Part shown: positions 39,853 to 53,371 of the stretch, one piece after another
Layout of the letters: the number at the start of each line of letters is the position of its first letter
Numbering within the stretch: the stretch's first letter is position 1
Assembly (NCBI GenBank): GCA_016702545.1
Contig: JADJDT010000016.1
Coordinates: 1-64,000 of the forward strand
Length of the DNA: 64,000 nt
Origin: Pseudomonadota bacterium
Lineage (GTDB): Bacteria; Myxococcota_A; Polyangia; GCA-2747355
Reading direction: 5' to 3'
The notes under the pieces: model-generated
What the model was told of the DNA's origin: nothing
Seen by the model: only the letters and a program-made list of their open reading frames with translations
Database searches by the model: none
Made by a program: the position numbers and the translations under genes

Positions 39853-42800
39853 CCTACCGCTCCTTCGGCCGGCAGGCCGATCGCGGCGCGCAAGGCGGCG
39901 ACGTCGTGCAAGCAGGGGCGTCCATCGCGCATGGCCTCGATCTGGCGCTGCACGGCCAAGGCGATCGCGCGGTAGGCCTCGCTGCGCGGCAGACCGGCCG
40001 TCAACCGCTCGATCGCGGCGAACTCGAGCAGCGGGCCGACGCGCGCGCCGACGTCGCGTCGCTTGGGCCAGAGGCCGCCCTTCGGCAGGGCCTCGTGCGT
40101 GCCCCAGATGTAGACCGGCAGCACGCCGACGCGCGCATGCGCCGCCAGATAGCCCAGGCTCGGCTTGAACTCCTGGATCGCACCGGTCGGGGACCGGGTG
40201 CCCTCGGGGAAAATCAGCAGATCGTGCCCCTGCCCCAGCAGATCGAGCGCCTGGCGCAGCGAACGGCGCAGCGAGCCGCTGCGGTCCATCGGCACCAGCT
40301 TGGTGAAGTTCTCGAAATAGGCGCGCTTGAGCGGCGTGTCGAAGAAGTAGTCGGCGGCGGCCAGGCCGTAGAGGTTGCTGCCGCGGTCGTGCAGCGCGAG
40401 CTTGGCCAGTCCGCTGTCGAGGTGTGAGCAGTGGTTGGCCGCCAGGATGAAATGCGTGTGGTAGGGGATGTTGGCGCGGCCCTCGAAGCGACAGTCGAAG
40501 AGGTGCTGGTAGATCCAGCTGCGCCCGTGGTCGAGGGCCCGGCTGCCGATCGCCGCGAAGGGCGCCGGGATGCGCAGCGTGGGCTGCTCCTGCGCGGCGC
40601 TCTCCTCGGCGACGGGCTCGCCGCGCTCGCCACCCGCGCTGACGGTCGCCGCCGTGGCGCGCAGCTCGCTCGCCCAGCTCGGCGCCGCTTCGCCGCCGCC
40701 GCCGTGCCCACGGCGCGCCACGACCACCAGCTCGCGTAGGCTGCCGACCGCGGTGATGTCCTCGACGCCGGCGAGGGTCCCGCCGGCGTGCTCGATCGCC
40801 GCGGCCAGCTCGCTATACATCAGGCTGTCGAAGCCGAGCTGCTCCAGCCGGGTGTCGAGCGTCAGGCGGTGGCGCGCCCGGCCGCTGACCTGCGCGACCA
40901 GCTCGAACAACCAGTCGTGGCCCGGGGCGAGGGGGTGCTGCTGGCGGCGTCGTGACCGGCGCCGGTCGCGGCGCCGCGCTGCGCAGCCGGCGCTCGAGCT
41001 CGCGCAGCACCTCGTTGCGCCGCACCTTGCGGGTGGCCGTGCGCGGCAGCTCGCCGTCCGTCAGCTCGAGCAGCTTGACGCGCTTGTGGAAGGGCAGCGT
41101 CGCCGAGACGGCGCGGAAGTGGTCGCGGATGCGCGCCTCGACCTCCTCGCGGCCGAGGGTCGGGTCGCGCCGAGGTCGGGGACGACCAGCGCCGCGACGC
41201 GCTCGTGGTGGCCGTCCGGCACGCCGACGATGCTCAGCTCCTTGAGCTGCGGGGCAACCGCCGTAGAGCTCCCTCGAGCTCGTCGGGATAGACGTTGCGG
41301 CCGTCGGCATCGACGATCAGGTCCTTGCTGCGCCCGACGAGGAAGAGGTTGCGCTCGTCGTCGAGGTAGCCGAGGTCGCCGGTGTGCAGCCAACCGTCGC
41401 GCAACGCACCGCTCGTCGCCCCTTCGTTGCCGTAGTAGCCGGCCATCACCGTCGGGCCGCGGGCGAGCACCTCGCCGACGCCGCGCGCGTCGGGCTCAAG
41501 CACCCGCAGCTCGATGCGCGGCAGTGGCTGGCCGACGCTGCCCCAGACCGGGCGTTGATGGGGGCGCGTCACGGTCAGCACCGGCGAGGCCTCGGTCAGC
41601 CCGTAGCCCTCGAGCAGCGGCAGACCCAGCCCGTAGAAGAAGCGCTTGACCTCGTCGGCGAGCGGCGACCCACCACTGATCAGGTAGCGCAGGCGCCCAC
41701 CGAGCCGCGCATGCAGCGGCCAGAACGCCAGCAGGCCCGGATTCACGGGGGTGTGCTCGCGCAGCCAGCCTCCCCCCTTGACCGCGCGGTCGAGCAGCGT
41801 CTCGAGCCAACGGCCGTGCTCACCGACGCCGCTGCGCAGCCGCCGGCGCAGCAGCTCCCAGAGGGCCGGCACGCCGACGATCGCCGTGATGTTCCCGCTG
41901 CGCAGCGCGCCGCTGAGGGCCTCGCCATTCATCTCACGCAGGTAGGTGATCTGGGCGCCGTGCGCCAGCGGCAGCAGCAGCCCGGCCGAGAACTCGAAGG
42001 TGTGATGCAGCGGCAGCACGCTGAGCAGGCCGTCGGTCGGCCGCAGGTCGAAGACGCTGGTCAGCTCGGCGGTCATCGCCGTGAAGTTGCGCTGGGTCAG
42101 CATCACGCCCTTGGGCTGACCCGTGGTGCCCGAGGTGAAGATCAACGACGCCACGGCATCGCTCTGCAGCCGCGGGCGCGGCGCCGCTTCGGGCTGCTGC
42201 GCGTCGGCGCTGGCGGGCGCCAACGCGTCGGCCAGCGGCCAGACGGCGACGCCGCTGCCGGCGGCCGTGAGCGCCGAGCGCAGCGCGGTCGCGGTCGCCG
42301 TCGTGCCCTCGCCCAGCAGGATGCCGGCGACCTCACCGGCGCGCACGAGGTTGACGAGCTCGGCCACCGAGGCCTGCTTGTCGACGGGCACGCAGGTGCA
42401 GCCGCGGTCGATCACCCCGAAGTAGCACATCGCCCACTCCGGTCGGTTCTCGCACAGCAGCATCACCCGCTCGCCGGGCTGGACGCTCTGTCGCTGGAGG
42501 AAGCCCGCGACGCGCGCGGCCAGCTCCCGCAGGTCCGCGTAGGTGTAGCGGTCGTCGTGCCCCTCGCGCTCCATCCGCAGCGCGACGCGCGTGGGGTGCA
42601 GCCGGGCGGCGGTCTCCAGCAACTCGATCAGGCTGTTGTAGGTGAAGATGGCCTTGGGCGGCTTGGCGGCGAAGTCCTGCTCGAGCTCGGGGAAGACCCA
42701 CTTCTCCAGGCCCGGGAAGTGAATCGACATCCAGTAGTGGTGCCAGTCGATCTCGGCCACGGCCCACGGCAGCAGCGGGCGCTCGGCGGCGACGAAGCGC

Positions 42801-44323
42801 TGCTGCAGCTCGCGGAGGTGATCGGTGCGGAAGACGTAGGCGTTGTCGACGGTGAAGGGCCGATACATGGCGAAGGCCTGCTCGACGCCCTCCATCACCT
42901 GCTCGACGCGCTGCACCTGATCCTTCAAGCGCTCGACGGTCTCCGCCACCCGGCGCGCGCCCCAGCGCGGTTGCACCTCGTCGAGCAGCCGCGCGACCTG
43001 GTGTGCGGCGCGGCGGAAGAGCGGGGCGCTGCTGCGCCCGAAGGTCGCGACGCTGACCGGGCGCGCCTCCATCCGCGCCAGCAGCTCGTTGAGCCAGCGC
43101 GGGCCCTCATCGCGCCGCTGGAAGTGCTTGCGCTTGTAGAGCCCGAGCAGCGTGATCACCTGCTGCATCCGGATCGGATTAGTGTCGCCCGAGGCCAGCT
43201 GGTAGACCAGCTGCGGCTCGCCGACGCAGCACTGCGCGGCGACGCTGAGCAAGCCGGCGGCGATGTGATCGACGGGCGTGAGGTCGAGGATCAGCTTGTC
43301 GGCCGCCAGGCAGAGGTTCTGCCCCTTGAGCGCGAGGAAGGTCAGCGGCGCCGTGGTGGTGAAGCCCTCGTTCCAGCCGGCGAAGGGGAAGGCGACCGCG
43401 CTCTCGACGATCGAGGGGCGCACGATCGCGCGGACCAGGCCCTCCTCGCGCGCCACGAGCTGCTCGGCCAGCGCCTTGGTGTAGCAGTAGATATTGGGCC
43501 AGCCCCAGCGCGCCGCGCGTTCGATGCCGAGCGCGGTCAGGCGGTCACGGATCCAGTTCTTGCGCTCGCGGGCCTGCGCCAGCTTGAGGTAGCGCTCGTT
43601 GTCGGGATCGCGGCCCTCGTCACGCAGGCGCTCGCGTGCGGCGCGGACGAAGTAGGCCGTCTGCACGGCATCGTCGGCCTCGGCGCGCACCCGAGCGGCG
43701 AGCTGCGCGCAGTCGGCGATCTCCTGCTCGACGTCGAAGCGCGCGCCCTCCAGCTCCTCGCGCCGCGGGAAGTAGCCGACGACCGGCTCGTTCTCCCAGA
43801 TGTCGCCGCTGCGATTGCCGGCGACGAAGCAGGTGCTGACGTGGACCAGCGCCGGGCGGCGCAGGCGCTTGGCGAAGGCGATGATGTTGCGCGTGCCGTT
43901 GACGTTGGTCCGCAGCGATTGATCGAGCGCCGGATTGAAGGTGACCTTCCCCGAGCTGTTGATGATCACGTCGACGTCGGCCGCCACGGCCGCCGCCTCG
44001 GCGCCGAGCCCGAGATCGTCGCGCGTGATGTCGCCGTCGACCACGCGCACCTTGTCGCGGATCAGGCCCTCGAGCGCCGCGCCGTAGCGTTGGCGCAGCG
44101 GCTCGAAGACCGGCGAGCCGACCACATCGCTCCAGAAGCGGTCCTCACTGCTGGTGCCGCTGCCGGCGCGCACCATCACGTAGACGCGCCCGATCGCCGG
44201 GAAGTTGTGCAGCAGCATGGCCAGCGTGACCTTGCCGAGAAAGCCGGTCCCGCCCAGCAGGAACAGTCGGCGCCCGGCGAAGGACTCGCTCGGCGAGAGG
44301 GTGCTGACGCTGCTGGCTTCCAC
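39849..44323 (-). CDS. multidomain fatty acyl reductase / acyl-AMP ligase / ACP / PlsC acyltransferase, ElbD-like (frameshifted)
   Basis: One gene of about 1490 codons. Domain 1 is a male-sterility-type fatty acyl reductase (LFLLGGTGFLGKV at about 20; YCYTKALAEQL near 275). Domain 2 is an acyl-activating AMP ligase (LIFTSGTTGQPKGVMLTQ, EGYGLTEASPVLT, LHTGDLGYLDDERNLFLVGR). Domain 3 is an acyl carrier domain (LEQLGFDSLMYSELAAAI, Ser for phosphopantetheine). Domain 4 is a PlsC acyltransferase (LAANHCSHLDSGLAK with HX4D, and FPEGTRSPTG). Three frame changes, near 41268, 41177 and 40950, fall in the ligase-ACP junction while homology continues. M. xanthus ElbD, needed for ether lipids, is described with the same four activities. 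The enzyme probably activates, reduces and transfers fatty acyl chains for alkyl-lipid synthesis at the membrane. Confidence 0.8.
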
Positions 44324-44329
44324 GAGCGC

Positions 44330-45927
<1,598 letters not shown>

Positions 45928-45931
45928 CGAC

Positions 45932-46597
45932 CTACCTCAGATTGAGAATTGGCCAGTCGTGCCGCTCGGCGGTGGCACGCAGGCTCATGTCGGGGTTGAC
46001 GGCGGCCGGGTGGCCGACCATCGCCAGCATCGGCAGGTCGCTCATGCTGTCGCTGTAGGCGAAGCAGTCGCTGAGGTTGATGCCCTCGCGCTCGGCGAAA
46101 CAGCGGATCCACGAGGCCTTGGTCGCGCTGGCCATCACCGGCGGCAGCAGCCGGCCGGTGGCCACACGGCCGACGAACTCGAGGCGGTTGGCCACGCAGT
46201 CGTCGAAGCCGAGGTGCGCCGAAAGCGCCTCGACGGTGAAGTCGAGCGCGCCGGTCACCAGCACCTGCCGCAAGCCGAGGCGCCGCGCCTTGTCCAGCAG
46301 CTCGTAGGCGCCGGGGAAGACGGCGGGGCGCAGCACCTCTTCGAAGAGCTCCTGGGCCAGGTAACGCAGCCGGTCCTCGGATTGGCCGGCGTAGTGGCGG
46401 AAGTAGAGGCTGTTGAAGACCTTGCGGCTGTAGAGGTCGGCAGCGACGAAGAGCGGTACCGACAGCGCGGTGCGGGCCGTCTTGCCCAGCGAGCGCAGCA
46501 GACCGGGCTGGTTGCGCGCGAAGAAGCCCAGCGTGTGCACCAGGTTGGTGCGAATCAGGGTCCCCTCGAGGTCGTAAAATGCTGTTGGACGGCTCAT
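45932..46597 (-). CDS. HAD family (subfamily IB-like) hydrolase, first gene of the lipid operon
   Basis: A 221-residue protein started at ATG 46597 (MSRPTAFYDLEGTLIRTNLV). Motif I reads DLEGT: the nucleophile Asp9 is kept but the usual second Asp is Glu11. Motif II is VLVTGALDFTVEAL, motif III includes SATKASWIRCF and motif IV is AYSDSMSDLPML. It resembles SerB-like/HAD-IB phosphatases, some of which act on lysophosphatidate-type lipids. The order HAD, LarA-like, multidomain reductase, epimerase on one strand, with tiny gaps, marks one operon. A phosphatase step in lipid assembly is the natural inference, but the Glu11 change could weaken catalysis. Confidence 0.75.
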   Translation of the reverse strand: MSRPTAFYDLEGTLIRTNLVHTLGFFARNQPGLLRSLGKTARTALSVPLFVAADLYSRKVFNSLYFRHYAGQSEDRLRYLAQELFEEVLRPAVFPGAYELLDKARRLGLRQVLVTGALDFTVEALSAHLGFDDCVANRLEFVGRVATGRLLPPVMASATKASWIRCFAEREGINLSDCFAYSDSMSDLPMLAMVGHPAAVNPDMSLRATAERHDWPILNLR

Positions 46598-46847
46598 GGC
46601 GCAGCTCGTAGCGGGAGCGCGGGCCGGACACACGCCCGCCCTGCGTGCAGATCGACGCAACGCCGGCTGTCTAACAGCAGCCCTCGGCCAGCGTCAAGGC
46701 AAGCGGTGCGCAGCAAAGCGGTGCCCAGCGGGTGGGGTGGGTTGGGGTGACGGCTTGCTTCGCACGGCGGCGGCGGGCCTAATGCCGCGAGCGGGTCCGG
46801 CGGCGCGGGGAAACGTCGCCGAGCCGCGGGTGAAGGGTGGAAGCCGC

Positions 46848-47591
46848 ATGCCGCCGATGATCGAGCTCTGGCGCGTCAGCAAGCGCTTCGAGGGTCGCTG
46901 TGCGCTCGACGAGCTGAGCCTGAGCGTGGCGCGTGGGACGACGCTGGCGTTGGTGGGCCCCTCGGGCTCGGGCAAGACCACGACGCTGAAGCTGATCAAT
47001 CGGCTCGTGGCGCCGGACACGGGGGCGGTGCTGTTCCAGGGGCAAGACCTGCGTCAGCTCGACCCCGTGGCGCTGCGGCGCCGCATCGGCTACGTGGTCC
47101 AGGATGCCGCGCTCTTCCCGCACCTGACAGCGGCCGAAAATGTGGCCGTCGTGCCGCGGCTGCTCGGCTGGCCGCCGGCACGCCTGCGCGCGCGCGTCGA
47201 GGAGCTGTTCGCCTGGGTCGACCTGCCGGCCACGGAGTTCGCCAGCCGTTACCCCGCCGAGCTGTCCGGTGGGCAGAGCCAGCGGGTGGCGTTGGCCCGG
47301 GCGCTGGCCGCCGATCCCGACGTGGTGCTGATGGACGAGCCCTTCTCGGCGCTCGACACGATCAACCGGCGCCGCCTGGAAGAGCAGTTCCTCGCGATCA
47401 AGCGCCAGCTGTGCAAGACGATCGTGCTGGTGACGCACAACCTCGGCGAGGCCTTTCGTTTGGCCGACCAGGTGGCCGTGTTGGCGGAGGGGCGCTTGCA
47501 GCAGCTCGGCACGCCGGAGGAGGTGCGCGAGGATCCCGGCAATGCCCTGGTCGGCGACCTGCTGCGCTCCTTGCCGGGTTTCGAGACCTGA
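46848..47591 (+). CDS. choline/glycine betaine-type ABC transporter ATP-binding protein
   Basis: A 247-residue ATPase of the OpuCA/OsmV type that lacks the C-terminal CBS domains of full-length OpuCA. Walker A is VGPSGSGKTTTLKLIN, the Q-loop is YVVQDAALFPHLTA, the signature is LSGGQSQRVALARAL, Walker B is VVLMDEPFSALD and the H-loop is VTHNLGEAF. The ATG at 46848 gives MPPMIELWRVSKRFEG. It starts a two-gene operon with the fused binding-protein/permease gene one base downstream. It drives uptake of a quaternary amine osmolyte by family expectation. Without CBS domains, ionic-strength sensing must lie elsewhere. Confidence 0.85.
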   Translation: MPPMIELWRVSKRFEGRCALDELSLSVARGTTLALVGPSGSGKTTTLKLINRLVAPDTGAVLFQGQDLRQLDPVALRRRIGYVVQDAALFPHLTAAENVAVVPRLLGWPPARLRARVEELFAWVDLPATEFASRYPAELSGGQSQRVALARALAADPDVVLMDEPFSALDTINRRRLEEQFLAIKRQLCKTIVLVTHNLGEAFRLADQVAVLAEGRLQQLGTPEEVREDPGNALVGDLLRSLPGFET

Positions 47592-47592
47592 G

Positions 47593-49239
47593 ATGAGGCC
47601 GGGCCGCAGGCGCTACGCGGGGCTGGTGGCCCGGGCAGGGGTCGCCCTGGCGGGGGTCGTCCTGGCGGGGGTCGTCCTGGCGGGGGTCGCGCTGGCGGCC
47701 GCCGGCGGTCGCCCTGGCAGCGTCCCTGCGGCCACCCCGGTGCCGCCGCGACCCCGGCTGGTGGTGGGGGCCAAGCGCTTCACGGAGAGCGCGGTCCTGG
47801 CCGAGGTGATGGCCCAGCTCGTGGAGCGCCACCTCGGGGTGGAGGTCGAGCGGCGCTTCAATCTCGCGGGCACGGACATCTGTTTTGGGGCGCTGGCCAA
47901 CGGCGCGATCGACCTCTACGTCGAGTACAGCGGGACAGCGCTGCGCAGCCTGCTCGGCGACCAGCGCCGCCTGGCGGCCGCGGCCGCCCTGGCTGTCGTG
48001 CGCGCGGGGCTCGAGCGGCGTTTCGGCGTCGCCGTGCTGGCGCCCTTCGGCTTCGACAACAGCTACGCCTTGGCGATGCGGCGCGATCGCGCCTTCGAGC
48101 TCGGGATCACGCAGCTGAGCGACCTGGGGCGGCATCCGCTGCGCTTCGGCTTCTCGCACGAGTTCGTCGGGCGGGCCGATGGCCTGGCCGGGCTGCGGCA
48201 GCAGTACGCGCTGCAAGTGGCCCGGCTGGTCGAGCTCGACCACGACCTGGCCTATCGCGCGCTGGACGAGGGGGCGATCGACGTGCTCGACGCCTACGGC
48301 ACCGACGCCAAGCTGAGCGGCGGGCGCCTGCTGGTGTTGGCCGATGACCTGGGCTTCTTCCCGCCCTACGAGGGGGTCCCGCTGGTGCGGCGTGAGGCGC
48401 TGCGGCGCTTCCCCGGTCTGGAGTCCACGCTGGCCTTGATCGCCGGGCGCATCGACACCGACACGATGCGCCGGCTCAACGCCGAGGTCGAGGGCCTCGG
48501 GCGCACGCCGGCGAACGTGGCCACCCGCCTGCTGCTGCGGCTCGGCCTGACCGATGTGACCATGGGTCGCGATGTGCGGTCGCGGGGGCTGCTGGCCTTG
48601 CTGCTCGCCCGCCGCGGGATCACGCTGCGGCTCGCCGGCCAGCATCTCCTGCTGACCGGGTTGGCGACGCTGCTGGCCTGCCTGATCGGCGTGCCGCTGG
48701 GGCTGGTCGCGGCGCGTCGGGCGCGAGTGGCGACTCTCGTGCTCGGGGTCGTGGGTGTGCTGCAGACCGTGCCCTCGCTCGCGCTGCTGGCCTTCATGCT
48801 GCCGCTCTTCGGCATCGGCACCCGACCGGCGATCGTCGCGTTGCTGATCTACGGGCTGCTGCCGATCGTGCGCAATACGATCGCCGGGCTGCGCGCCGTC
48901 GAGCCGCGCCTGCTGGAGGTCGGCCGGGGGTTAGGGATGACCCCGGCGCAGCTGCTGCGCCGCGTCGAGCTGCCGCTCGCCGTGCCCGTGATCTTGGCGG
49001 GCATCCGCACCGCGGCGGTGATCACCGTCGGTACCGCCACCCTGGCGGCCTTCATCGGTGCGGGCGGTCTCGGTGAGCCGATCGTCAGCGGTCTAAGCAT
49101 GAACGATTTTCGCCTGGTGCTCAGCGGTGCGCTGCCGGCCGCGCTGCTGGCGCTGGCCCTCGACGGGGCCCTCTGGGCGCTCGAGCGCCTGGCCACGCCG
49201 CGCGGTCTGCGGCTCGCAGCCGCCCGCTCGCGGCGGTGA
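47593..49239 (+). CDS. fused substrate-binding protein and permease, choline/betaine-type ABC transporter
   Basis: A 548-residue fusion. The first 40 residues are a hydrophobic leader made of four near-identical 15-bp DNA repeats (47641-47700). Residues about 55-320 are an OpuAC/ProX-like periplasmic binding domain (LVVGAKRFTESAVLAEVMAQ, GAIDLYVEYSGTALRSLLGD, AYGTDAKL). Residues about 350-540 are a BPD-type permease with five to six helices and the EAA-like loop EVGRGLGMTPAQLLRRVELP. Here the binding domain precedes the permease, the reverse of many choline/betaine fusions. It is coupled to the ATPase gene (one base between). The substrate is probably choline, betaine or carnitine. Confidence 0.82.
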   Translation: MRPGRRRYAGLVARAGVALAGVVLAGVVLAGVALAAAGGRPGSVPAATPVPPRPRLVVGAKRFTESAVLAEVMAQLVERHLGVEVERRFNLAGTDICFGALANGAIDLYVEYSGTALRSLLGDQRRLAAAAALAVVRAGLERRFGVAVLAPFGFDNSYALAMRRDRAFELGITQLSDLGRHPLRFGFSHEFVGRADGLAGLRQQYALQVARLVELDHDLAYRALDEGAIDVLDAYGTDAKLSGGRLLVLADDLGFFPPYEGVPLVRREALRRFPGLESTLALIAGRIDTDTMRRLNAEVEGLGRTPANVATRLLLRLGLTDVTMGRDVRSRGLLALLLARRGITLRLAGQHLLLTGLATLLACLIGVPLGLVAARRARVATLVLGVVGVLQTVPSLALLAFMLPLFGIGTRPAIVALLIYGLLPIVRNTIAGLRAVEPRLLEVGRGLGMTPAQLLRRVELPLAVPVILAGIRTAAVITVGTATLAAFIGAGGLGEPIVSGLSMNDFRLVLSGALPAALLALALDGALWALERLATPRGLRLAAARSRR

Positions 49240-49273
49240 CCCGATGGTGACATCGCGGCCCTAGCCTGGGGGC

Positions 49274-50830
49274 ATGAAGATCCTGCTGGTCTACGCCGCG
49301 TTTCCCGTCAGCTACTGGGGCTTCCAGCACAGCATGCCCCTGATCGGTCGGCGAGCCTCGCTCTCGCCGCTCGGCTTGATCACCCTGGCCGCGCTCTTGC
49401 CGCGGACGTGGGAGCTACGGCTGATCGATCTCAACGTGCAGCCGCTACCCGACGCGGACCTGGTCTGGGCCGACGCGGTGCTCGTCGGTGGCATGCGGGT
49501 CCAGGCGCCCTCGATGCACGAGGTCGTGGCGCGGGCGCGCGCGCTCGGGCGGCGCACCGTCGTGGGCGGGCCGGCGCCGACCACGGCACCCGAGGATTTC
49601 CCCGATGCCGAGGTGGTCTTCTGCGGCGAGGCCGAGGGACGGATCGGTGAGCTGGTGGCGGCGCTGAGCGCGCCCCGGGTCGCGACGCGCGTGCTCGTCG
49701 CCAAACAGCGCCCCGCGCTCGCGTTCAGCCCGATTCCGCGCTTCGAGCTGCTCGAGCTGGCAGCCTACTCTTCGGTCAGCGTGCAGTACTCGCGCGGCTG
49801 TCCGTTCCAGTGCGAGTTCTGCGACATCATCGAGATCTTCGGCCGCGTCCCGCGGGTCAAGACCCCGGCGCAGGTGCTGGCCGAGCTGACGGCGCTCTAC
49901 GAGCGCGGCTACCGCGGCTCGGTCTTCTTCGTCGACGACAATTTCATCGGCAACAAGGTCTCCGTGCGGGCGCTGCTGGCCGAGCTCGAGCCCTGGCAGC
50001 GGGCGCGCGGCTTTCCCTTCGAGCTCTACACCGAGGCCAGCGTCAACCTGGCGGCCGATCGCGAGCTGGTGGCGGCGATGGTGCGGTCGGGCTTCACCGC
50101 GGTCTTTCTCGGCATCGAGACGCCCTCGGCTACCGCGCTCGCCGCCGCGGGCAAGCGCCAGAACCTCGCGCTCGACCTTTCGGAGGCCGTGCAGAGCCTG
50201 ACGGTCGCGGGGCTCGAGGTGATGGGCGGCTTCATCGTCGGCTTCGACAGCGACGGGGTCGAGGCCTTCGAGGCCCAGCGCCAGTTCTTGGCCGGTGCGC
50301 CGCTGCCGCTGGCGATGGTCGGTCTGCTCAGCGCGTTGCCCGGCACCGCCCTGTGGCGGCGCCTTGCCCGCGAGGGTCGGCTGCGCTGCAGCGCCAACGG
50401 TGACGCCTTCGCACGGCCGAACTTCGAGCCGGCGATGGACGAGGACCTGCTGCTGCAAGGCTACGCGGCGTTGCTCGCCGAACTCTACCAACCGGCCGCC
50501 TACTACGCGCGCTGCGCGGCCTACGTCGAGCGTGCGGCCCGGCTGCCCGGCGGGGGCAAGCAGCTACGGGCGTGGCACCTGGCGACGATGCTGCGCTGCC
50601 TCTGGCAGGTCGGCGTGCGCGCGCCCTATCGGGGCGAGTTTTGGCGGCTGCTGGGCCGGACCCTGCGGCGGGCGCCGCACCAGCTCACCTGGGTCGTCGG
50701 CCACGTCGTGATGGGCGAGCACATGATCCGCTACACGCGCGAGCAGGTGCTCCCGCGCCTGGCCCAGGCGCGCGCCGAGCTCGCCGACGAGCGCGCGGCG
50801 GCGCGCTCGACCCTCCGCGCGGCGAGCTAG
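49274..50830 (+). CDS. B12-binding domain radical SAM protein
   Basis: A 518-residue enzyme. The N-terminal cobalamin-binding Rossmann domain (MKILLVYAAFPVSYWGFQHS, VLVGGMRVQAPSMHEVVARA) lacks an obvious DxHxxG motif. The radical SAM core carries YSRGCPFQCEFCDI with cluster cysteines at about 176, 180 and 183, and GFIVGFDSD later. The C-terminal helical domain (about residues 360-518) resembles DUF4070 seen in hopanoid- and lipid-modifying relatives such as HpnP/HpnR types. The substrate is unknown; a lipid or tetrapyrrole methylation or rearrangement is plausible. It follows the transporter by 34 bases. Confidence 0.85.
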   Translation: MKILLVYAAFPVSYWGFQHSMPLIGRRASLSPLGLITLAALLPRTWELRLIDLNVQPLPDADLVWADAVLVGGMRVQAPSMHEVVARARALGRRTVVGGPAPTTAPEDFPDAEVVFCGEAEGRIGELVAALSAPRVATRVLVAKQRPALAFSPIPRFELLELAAYSSVSVQYSRGCPFQCEFCDIIEIFGRVPRVKTPAQVLAELTALYERGYRGSVFFVDDNFIGNKVSVRALLAELEPWQRARGFPFELYTEASVNLAADRELVAAMVRSGFTAVFLGIETPSATALAAAGKRQNLALDLSEAVQSLTVAGLEVMGGFIVGFDSDGVEAFEAQRQFLAGAPLPLAMVGLLSALPGTALWRRLAREGRLRCSANGDAFARPNFEPAMDEDLLLQGYAALLAELYQPAAYYARCAAYVERAARLPGGGKQLRAWHLATMLRCLWQVGVRAPYRGEFWRLLGRTLRRAPHQLTWVVGHVVMGEHMIRYTREQVLPRLAQARAELADERAAARSTLRAAS

Positions 50831-50892
50831 CCCCGCGTCGCCAGCTGCGCCAGAATGCCCTCGCGGTCGGCGCGTTCGCCCCGCAGGGCACG

Positions 50893-51833
<941 letters not shown>

Positions 51834-51834
<1 letters not shown>

Positions 51835-52532
51835 TGACCGGCGCCGGCGCGACGATCCTGGTGGTTGAGGATGACCGCTCCCTGGCCCTCGGGCTGCAAC
51901 TCAACCTCGACGCCGAGGGGTACCGCGTGCTGCTCGCGCGCGACGGTGCTGAAGGGCTGCGTCAGGCCCTGGCGAGCGCGCCCGACCTGATCGTGCTCGA
52001 TCGGATGCTGCCGCGGATGGATGGTCTCGACCTGCTGGCCGAGCTGCGCGCACGCGGGCACGAGATGCCCGTCATCATCGTCTCGGCGCGCGGGGAGGTG
52101 CACGACAAGCTCGACGGCCTCGGCCTGGGTGCCGACGACTATGTCACCAAGCCCTTCAGCGTGGCCGAGCTGACGGCGCGGATTCAGGCGGCGCTGCGTC
52201 GCAGCCGCCGCAGCGAGCGCGCGGCGACGCTGTTGCGCTGCGGGGAGATCGAGCTCGACCTCGAGGGCCGGCAGGTGCGGCGCGCCGGGCAGGACGTGGT
52301 GCTCACCGCCAAGGAGTTCGACCTGCTGGCCTACCTGGCCCGCCACCCGCGGCGCGTGCACTCGCGCGATCAGCTGCTGGTGGCGGTCTGGGGCGACGAC
52401 TACGAGGGCACGGCACGCACCGTCGACAACTTCGTGCGCAGCCTGCGCGTCAAGCTCGAGCGCGATCCGGGGCGCCCCGACTATTTGGTCACCGTGCGCG
52501 GTGCGGGGTACCGTTTCGACCTGCCGGGCTGA
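51834..52532 (+). CDS. OmpR/PhoB family response regulator
   Basis: A 232-residue transcription factor. The receiver domain has LVVEDDRSLA (acidic pocket), LIVLDRMLPRMDGL (phosphoacceptor Asp), the switch Ser in IIVSARGE and the Lys in DDYVTKPF. The C-terminal winged helix is of the OmpR type (LTAKEFDLLAYLARHPRRVH, VDNFVRSLRVKLERD, YLVTVRGAGYRF). It is co-translated with the histidine kinase. Targets are not visible, but the two downstream genes follow within 25 bases and may belong to the same transcript. Confidence 0.9.
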
Positions 52533-52556
52533 TGCGACAGCCTGGCAGGGGAGACG

Positions 52557-53371
52557 ATGCCCAAGCACTCACCTTGTTCGTCTGCATGGCACTGCGCGCT
52601 CGGCCTGGTCCTTGGCGCAGCCCTGGTCAACGGTCCGCGCCGCGCGGCGGCGGCCCCGGCCGACGCGGGGGCCGTCGAGGTCGCACGCGTTGACGCGGCG
52701 GTCGGCGCGCCCGCGGTCGGCGCGCCCGCCGACCCCGAGGGCTTGGCGGTGCGGATCGTGCTCGAGGACACCCCGCGCGGCCGCGAGGCCCTGGCGCGGG
52801 TGCGCAGCTACTTCGCGGCGATGTCGCGCCGGCTGGGCATCGTCGCTCGCCTGGAGGTGGGGCTCGACAGCGATCCGCAGCAGCGCGCCGTGCTCGCGGG
52901 CTGGCGCCAGATGGTCGAGGCCGAGCGGGCGCGCAATCCAGGGCTGCCGCTGGTGATGGCCGCCGACGAGCGCAACGCGGGCTTCATCGGGCCGCTGCTG
53001 CGGGTCGGTCTGAGCGAGCTGCTGGCTGGTCTCGACGACGCCGTGCTGCTGGAGGCCGACAAGCTCCAACGCTCGTATGCCGGTGGGGCGCCGCCGGTAG
53101 CTGCGGCGGCCGGCGCGGGCCCGGCCGGGTCGGAGTCGCTCGACCCGTCGACCCCAGTTGCGGGCGTCGCTGTGGGCGCCGCTGCGGGCGTCGCTTTGCC
53201 CCCGCGTGACAACCCGCCGGTCGGCCTGTCCTACGCGCTGGCGCTGCTGAGCGGCGTGTCGCTCGCGGCGCTGGTCTGGTGGTGTGGGGGGCCGCGACCG
53301 TCAGTGGCCGCCAGCTCGCCTGGCGCGTCGGGCGCGGCGACGGGGGCGACGCGGCGTCGTCGGCGGCGGCG

